Assembly (NCBI GenBank): GCA_023548195.1
Contig: JAJHZJ010000014.1
Location: forward strand, 14,794,718-14,858,717
Direction of reading: 5' to 3'
Length of the DNA stretch: 64,000 nt
Source of the DNA: Bettongia penicillata ogilbyi
Lineage: Eukaryota > Chordata > Mammalia > Diprotodontia > Potoroidae
How positions within the stretch are numbered: the first letter of the stretch is position 1; each line of letters begins with the position of its first letter. This document shows, piece after piece, positions 58,200 to 64,000 of this stretch. The notes beneath the pieces are model-generated. The model was not told the origin of the DNA. It ran no database searches and saw only the letters and a program-made list of their open reading frames with translations. Both the position numbers and the translations under genes were made by a program.

Positions 58200-58335
58200 A
58201 CTGGATGAGAACTTAGATACCATCTAGTTTTAACCTCAGTTTATGATGAGGAACCTGAGGAATGTAGTCATTAAGTGACTTGCCCAAGGTCATAAAAGGG
58301 ATTATTTGAGCCTATGTTTTGACATCATATTCACA
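58200..58335 (-). repeat. THER/MIR-like SINE
   Basis: TAGATACCATCTAGTTTTAA, ATGATGAGGAACCTGAGGAA and AAGTGACTTGCCCAAGGTCA read as an antisense CORE-SINE. Confidence 0.75.
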
Positions 58336-61021
58336 GCTCTTTTGACTGTAATAGATAAACCTCACCAATTACTTGTGTAAGGGTTCGCCACCATATCAAA
58401 GACGCTATTTTGATACTTAGCATTTATGTCACTTTTGAGTATGATATAACTATAAGGAAGTCCCCCATCTTATGAAGAAAAGAAAGTTCCTAAATAAGAG
58501 TTCCTAAACTGTAACAATAATAGCAGTTCATATATCCCTAGTACTTATGGTTTGTGAAGCACTTAATTCCCACTAACCCTGGAAAGTAAATGATAAGTCA
58601 GATATTTGGAATTTAGGACACATTTCTCTATAGAAACAATGTTATAATTGGGTTTTGGACCACTCACTCTTTCATTCCCTGAAAAATCCATTTAATGAAC
58701 AAATTACCTTTGAAGGTACTACAAATAATTTTTCATTTATCCATCATTTATAACACTGTTTACATGGGAAAGTATAACATTTCTGATAAGCATATAGAAG
58801 GTGCTTAATATTTATTTGTGTATTTACTTTTTTCACACATAGGAGATGCTTATATGTTTAATAGCAACCTAAGCTATATATTAAGCAGAGTTTGCTAAAC
58901 TGATATTAAATTTGCAGACACGGACTAGCTTGACATAGCCATAGGATAGTAAAGCTATACTACATAATATGCAAGAATCTTTTGGTTTTGCAGAGGTGGT
59001 CAGAGACTGTTTGGAGTTTGAAAATTCATCTGAAACAGAATGAGTAGATTACTTCTTAGTTAAAAATATTTTAAGGGGTTGTGTTTTATATATTCCCCCC
59101 CATGTATGTATATGTTGTAGTGTATGTTGTAGTTGTGATACAATAATTGGTGATATTATCCTAATAAATGTTTCAGACATTTAAGAGTAGTTTTTCACAG
59201 TAAGTAAATTTGTCATAAATAAGTTGTATGTATAAGGTTGAATGTTAGGAATTGTTGGGTCTACTGAAGGGAGTCTGCTGAATTCATAGCACATTGAAAC
59301 CTGGGTGTGTAATGCTTAATGTTGCATAGGGTAGAATGCAGAATAACTGTGGGTATGTTTTGAACTGTATTCAAGGAATTTTAATTTAATTTAGCAAACA
59401 TTAAATGCCTTACTAAAACAATGTCCTTGAGTGTTTAAAGATGAAACAAGACACAGTCCCCTGCTTATGGTCTAGGAGGGAAGATGAGGTATGGGCAAAA
59501 ATAAATACGTTGCATATTAGCATAAATAGTAGGGAGAAATCTAAATGAAGTGCTTAAAAGTTTTGAGGAAGGAAAGATCACTTCTAGGTAGTAGTATCTT
59601 GGAAGAGGTAGCACCTAAGCTTGCCCTTGAAAAACACTAGTCAACGATGGGGAGAGGAGTTCATTCCACAAGTAGGACACAACTTAAATGAAGGCATAGA
59701 TGAGAAAGGACAGGATAAGATTGGGAAAAGTGAGAAATATCAGAAGAACTTTTTTGTAAGGTGGCCTCATTTGTAAGAAAGAATATTATTTCTAGTGAAT
59801 GTTATTTCTGAGAATAGTATTAGAACAAGTGTGCAATTTTATTAAGTTATGTTGAAAAAAATTCATCTAACATCTTCTAACATCTAACTGTTTCTTAACC
59901 TGTCTATTTCTTAACCTAACATATATCTGTTTCTTAACTGGTCAGGTAAAAATATTGGTGATTAAGATTGTAGCTATAAACAGGAAGACACTGGTATAGG
60001 ACCACTCACTATGGCATTCCCAAAGCAAAGAAGGTATTGTGTTCTATGTGCAAAGCAGAATTACAGTAATTCAAAAGAAATGTGAGATGTGCAAATTTAG
60101 ACCTCTCCACTCCAGATGTTCATATGGATTATTTGTGCCTGATCTGTAGCGGAGCCTTCTGAACTTGTCTTGGTCTCTCAATTTACCATTTTGGATTTCT
60201 TTGGGCATGAAAGACAGCATCCAGTTACTTATTAAAGTTTAAAAAATTGTGGCCCTTCACCATCTAACATCAATGATAGATTAATATTTGAAATTGAGAA
60301 AGAAAAGAACAAATATGAATGTCCTTGATTTCCTTTCTTCCAAAGAAAACAAATGTTTGCCTCAGGGATTCTTGTCCTTTTAATAAGTGATCCTTGTTAG
60401 AAAAATCATTTTTAAGAGATATTATATTTGTTTCATAAAATGAACTGGTAAGACAGCTACTGTCAGGGTAATAACAAATATATAGAATATTGGATATACA
60501 GCATTGTGTCAGTGTTTGGGGTAGATAAAAAGCTTAAATGGTAATAATAACTGACAAGGCATTTTAAAATTTGCAAAGCATTTTACAGTTTCATTTTAGA
60601 ATATTGAAGTAGGTGCTATAGGTAGGACATAATCTTGTTTTCAAGGAATATAGTCTAATGGGGGATCAGAACCAGCGGAAGCTTCCTGGTATGGTAGAAC
60701 TTGAATGGGGCTTTTTAAAGAATAAGGAGGAATTCATCAGATCAGCAGGGGGAGAGAAAGCATTACAGGTATTGGGAATATACAGGAATTGTGTGTGTGT
60801 GTGTTATATGTGTTTTGGGGGGTGGATGCCTTGGTTGGAATACAACTACTAAATGTTATACAAGAAAAAGCTTGGAAAAATGGGAAGTCACCAGATTATG
60901 AGTGGAAGTAGGAAGATCTATAAGAAGACTTGAAATAATCCAGGTCTGTAGTCATGAGGGCCTGTACTTGGATAGTGGCAATAACCTTTTTGTTGATCTC
61001 GCTTCCTTAAGTCTACTAATC

Positions 61022-61217
61022 CAGGGTGGGGAACTTGTGGCCTCAAAGCCACATGTGGCATTCTAGGTCCTTGGTTGCCTTTTGACTGAATCCAAGTTAT
61101 ACAGAAAAAATCCTTTTGTTAAGGGGATTTATTCTGTGAAGTTTGGATTTAGTCAGACTGCACTTGAGGACCTAGAGGACCACATGTGGCCTCAAGGCCA
61201 CAAGTTCCCCACCCCTG
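61022..61217. mobile_element. Palindromic hAT-type MITE
   Basis: A 196-bp element whose two halves are inverted repeats. The left end CAGGGTGGGGAACTTGTGGC mirrors the right end GCCACAAGTTCCCCACCCCTG (its last 20 bases), and the inner arms CCTTTTGACTGAATCCAA and TTTGGATTTAGTCAGA also pair. CAG...CTG ends are typical of hAT elements. Possible target copies are TTAAGTCTAC (61007-61016) and TTAAGACTAC (61218-61227), with five extra bases on the left. Confidence 0.85.
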
Positions 61218-61380
61218 TTAAGACTACACCATCTCTGCTTCCACTTAGCTGCCAAAGACATTTTCTTAAATTTCAGGTTTGATTGTGTCACAATTTCTCT
61301 TTACCCCCCTACTCATTAAACTCCAGTGGCTCCTTATTACATCCAGGATTAATGTAAAATGGTCTCTTTGGCATTTAGAG

Positions 61381-61529
61381 CAGACCTGCACAATTTGTCA
61401 ATAGGTAGGGGCCAAAATTAAGGTAGGCCACAGGTCATGTGACAAACAGGAGAGTGTGCACTGGCAATTCTACATTTTTTCAGGGCAGCCTTAAATTCTT
61501 TGGTGAGGGCTGTATGTTGTGCAACCCTG
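61381..61529 (+). mobile_element. hAT-type element with perfect 8-bp duplication
   Basis: 149 bp, ends CAGACCTGCACAA and TTGTGCAACCCTG (near inverted repeats, 10 of 13), flanked on both sides by ATTTAGAG (61373-61380 and 61530-61537). An 8-bp duplication is the hAT signature. The same family is at 41619-41796. Confidence 0.93.
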
Positions 61530-62225
61530 ATTTAGAGTCTGTCACAGCATGGCTTCTTCCCGCTTTTCCAGTGTTCTTACACTTTACTGTCTTCTATATA
61601 CTATGTGATCCAATCACACTAGCCTAATTCTTCAGATGTGACACTCCATCTCCTAACTCTGCTTTTTTTTACCAGCTGTGCCCCAAGCTTCAAATGCTTT
61701 CCTTTGTATTTACCCCCTAGCTTTCCTGGCCTTCTTTAAGACTCAGTTCAAATTCTGTCTTTCCTAGTCCCACTGTCTGCTAGTGTTTTCCTTCTGAGAT
61801 TACCTTAACTTTATACTGAATATATTTTTTTATGTGGAGAGTTATTTGTATGTTGTCTCCACCATTAGAATATGAACTGCTTAAAGGCAGGGATTATATT
61901 TTGCCTTTCTTAGTTTCCCTAGTGCTTAGCACAGTGCCTACTATGAAGCAAGGGCTTAAAAAAATCCTTGTTGGTTGATTTACACATCATTTGTAGAAGT
62001 GGAGTTGACAGAACTTGGAACAAGATTTGATGAGAGAGGGAAGAGTAAAAAATAACTCCAAAGTTCTGAACATAAAAGACCATTTACATGATATCAGGAG
62101 GTTAGAGGAAAGAGGCATTGTGTTATGAATGATAGCCAACTCCAAAGTCAAGAAGGCATAGTCAAGTCTTACCCCTGATGTATACAGGTTATATGGCGAT
62201 GGCCAAGTCACTTAATCTCTTATGC

Positions 62226-63025
62226 TAGGACTTCTCAAATTTTTTCCACTTGTGACTCCTTTTTGCCTGAGAAATTTTTATGTGATATTGGGTACATAGG
62301 TATATAAAATAGGTATGCAAGTCAAACATTTATTGGTAATAAATCACAAAGAAATTTATTTTGAAATGTTTGGCATACATGTAATTTTACTATTCATTAA
62401 AGATAAAAGCAAATTTGCATGCTAATGAGATGGGTGTGCTTATTTATTACAGAAAGAATTAAATCTTGGTGAAATATTTGATACTGCAGGATGTAGAGCA
62501 TCTTCAGTATTTTTCAGAGTTGATTGAAATTTTGATTTTTGTAATCATCAGTGTTGAGAATGCTGCTTCTCATAAATATGTAGTACAAAATTGACAGAAG
62601 TATGTTTAGGGCCATTTCAGAAATTGTTGGAAATTCTGTTCTAATCCCAAGCCAAAATTCATTTAATGATTTTGTATGAACTGTAAAAACGCTGAAATTT
62701 ATAACATACAATAGTCTCGGATCTGAGCCGAGGCTTTTCTGGCAGTGTTTGTTGGCATTGTGTGGCATGACAGCATGTGCAGTGCAAAGTGCACATTGCA
62801 CATGCTGTATGTTCAGAGCCATGACTACAGTGAAGTTGCACGATGCAACATGGTCAAGTGCTGCCAGAAGCCCCTTGGATTCATTACACATTTTATTTTG
62901 AATTAATTCTTGGTCATATTATACATTTGGAAATTTTTTACTGTTGCCAAATTTTTCATGACTCCTACATTCACTTAATGTGAACTCCATATGAGGTCCT
63001 GACCCACAGTTTGACAGAAGTGCTG
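62226..63025. mobile_element. 800-bp hAT-type non-autonomous element
   Basis: The left end TAGGACTTCTCAAATTTTTT and the complement of the right end (CAGCACTTCTGTCAAACTGT) are related termini of the 'CTTCTCAAACT' type. Flanks TCTTATGC and TCTTAGAT agree at 5 of 8 positions. The interior has no transposase frame. The open frames at 62514-62891 and 62659-62841 on the minus strand are chance. A strong internal hairpin lies at 62770-62808. Confidence 0.75.
62770..62808. repeat. Internal hairpin of the hAT element
   Basis: ACAGCATGTGCA and TGCACATGCTGT are perfect 12-bp complements separated by about 15 bases that themselves contain GTGCA/TGCAC steps. Confidence 0.9.
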
Positions 63026-63934
63026 TCTTAGATCTTCCTCCTACCCACTAGTTCCCTAAGTAGAAGAGCAGGAGCTTAACTCCATGGTAGAGGGAATTCC
63101 CTATAGCAATGAAATCATAAATCTGGTCCAGAGAAAAGGAGGTCATAAGGGAATATGTTTAAAGGGAAATGTGATCTTGGTTTGGGACATGTTTATTTTG
63201 AGATGATGCTGAACCAGATGGAGAGGTCTTAGTAGGTAGTTGGAAATAGGGAGTAGGACCTCAGAAAACAGATCAGAACTAGAGAAAAATTTGGTAGGCA
63301 TCTACATAGAGGACCATAGATATTGAATGTGTGGGGAGCAAATAATATTGACAAGGGAAAGAGGTGAGAGAGGAAAGAAAGCCAAGAACATATGTGGGTA
63401 TTTCCAAAGGATTAGAAAGGGTCAGGAAGAAAAGAGGACTAGTAAAGAAAACATAAAGAACAGATAGGTAGGAGACCTAGGAGATGTTATATCTCAGAAG
63501 TTGTTAAAGAACAAATTTTATAGTGGTAAAGGGCGGTCAGAGTTGAAAGGCAAGGAAGATAAAGACAAAAGTAATGTCTGGAGTTGGTGGTTAGGAGTTC
63601 AGTTGTTCTAGAGCTGTAACCATAATAAACCCTATTTTAGGCATATTCAAGAGAATTTCATGTTAACCAACATACGTTATGTGAGGCTGACTCTCCTATT
63701 CTGTCATCAACCCCTCAGGACAGCTTGGTAGTAAAGCTATAATTTATAGCATAAATAGAAGCACTTGCATTATTTAAATAGTGAACCAAAGCAAATAATG
63801 CCTTTAGTTATATAGTAGCAGTGATTTCTTATTTAATTGGAACTTGGATCATTTTTGGTTAAGTTCATTAAAATGAAATGTTACCTTTTACGTTTTGAAC
63901 TCAGAGGATAATGATAGTAATTAAAATTAATTTA

Positions 63935-64000
63935 TTTGTCAGGTAATCAACAGGCATTTATTAATGTCTGCATTATGCTAGGCACTAAGGATACAAAGAT
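63935..64000 (-). repeat. L2/MIR-related repeat, cut by the window edge
   Basis: CAGGCATTTATTAATGTCTG and ATGCTAGGCACTAAGGATAC match the antisense start of the repeat also seen at 4800 and 11430. Confidence 0.65.

Larger units (their letters stand above)
60900..61985 (+). repeat. L2-clade LINE with two nested DNA elements
   Basis: Sense L2 pieces: GTCATGAGGGCCTGTACTTG (an adjoining antisense L2 may begin here), GCTGCCAAAGACATTTTCTT, AACTCCAGTGGCTCCTTATT, CTTTAAGACTCAGTTCAAAT and the tail GTGCTTAGCACAGTGCCTAC, ending TTGTTGGTTGATTTA. It is interrupted at 61022-61217 and 61381-61529. Confidence 0.75.
57485..64000 (+). other. FERMT2: FERMT2 intron 2 (5' part)
   Basis: Begins with consensus donor GTAAGT. 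The first 700 bases are repeat-poor. SINE/MIR-like pieces lie at 58200-58335, 58520-58620 and 60540-60620. Antisense L2/L3-like pieces lie at about 59390-59740, 60620-61000 and 63170-63500. A sense L2 spans 60900-61985 with two hAT-type insertions, and a third hAT-type element is at 62226-63025. The last 65 bases begin another repeat of the L2/MIR-related type. No alternative exon is recognisable. Confidence 0.85.

Noticed and set aside
62514..62891. 125-codon minus-strand frame in FERMT2 intron 2
   Set aside because: It lies wholly within a non-autonomous hAT-type element, includes its hairpin and has no similarity to a transposase.
1..64000. CRISPR arrays, operons, riboswitches, phage or plasmid functions
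   Set aside because: The window is vertebrate nuclear DNA with spliced exons, SINEs and LINEs. No regularly spaced repeats or prokaryotic signals were seen.

Overview
This is a vertebrate nuclear window, almost certainly from a marsupial. The species cannot be read from the sequence. Three things point there: tRNA-derived CORE-SINEs with the marsupial body (head GGGCAGCTAGGTGG, B-box GTTCAAATC); L1, half-L1 and RTE LINEs with marsupial-type 3' ends; and two exons that translate almost perfectly into known mammalian proteins. There are no prokaryotic genes, operons or CRISPR arrays. Nearly all short open frames are chance frames or fragments of dead retroelements.

Two protein-coding genes frame the window, both on the + strand. 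The last coding exon of DDHD1 (phospholipase A1) lies at 5329-5510, after about 5.3 kb of its final intron, and is followed by a long AT-rich 3' UTR. The promoter CpG island, non-coding exon 1 and first coding exon (57319-57484) of FERMT2 (kindlin-2) lie at about 55.8-57.5 kb. The start of FERMT2 intron 2 fills the rest. Head-to-tail DDHD1 then FERMT2 is the known mammalian order (human 14q22, inverted here).

The roughly 50 kb between the genes is a layered retroelement graveyard. From left to right it holds: LTR-like and L2 debris (9-13.6 kb); a hAT-type element (13.9-14.5 kb); a GTF2E2 processed pseudogene split by a SINE (16.2-17.3 kb); an L1 interrupted by a ~4-kb antisense RTE element carrying endonuclease and reverse transcriptase remnants (17.6-26.1 kb); a recent 135-bp tandem duplication (26.5-26.8 kb); a second L1 interrupted by a segment with a CR1/L3 fragment and a SINE (29.0-31.5 kb); L2 copies cut by LTR and SINE insertions (33.1-36.2 kb); an ERV-L-like provirus remnant with a tRNA-Leu-type primer-binding site (41.2-46.6 kb) containing a second RTE copy; a half-L1 (HAL1-like) element nested in an older L1 (46.7-51.2 kb); a long antisense L2 (51.2-53.6 kb); and an antisense L1 with a 13-bp target-site duplication (54.0-55.5 kb). 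FERMT2 intron 2 holds three hAT-type non-autonomous elements, two of them inside one L2.

I see no undescribed gene system. The observations most worth checking are the nested-insertion chronology, the inverted-repeat elements inside FERMT2 intron 2, the recent tandem duplication, and the CArG box and G-quadruplex motif in the FERMT2 promoter. Repeat names are from recognition, not a database search, so family-level labels may change.
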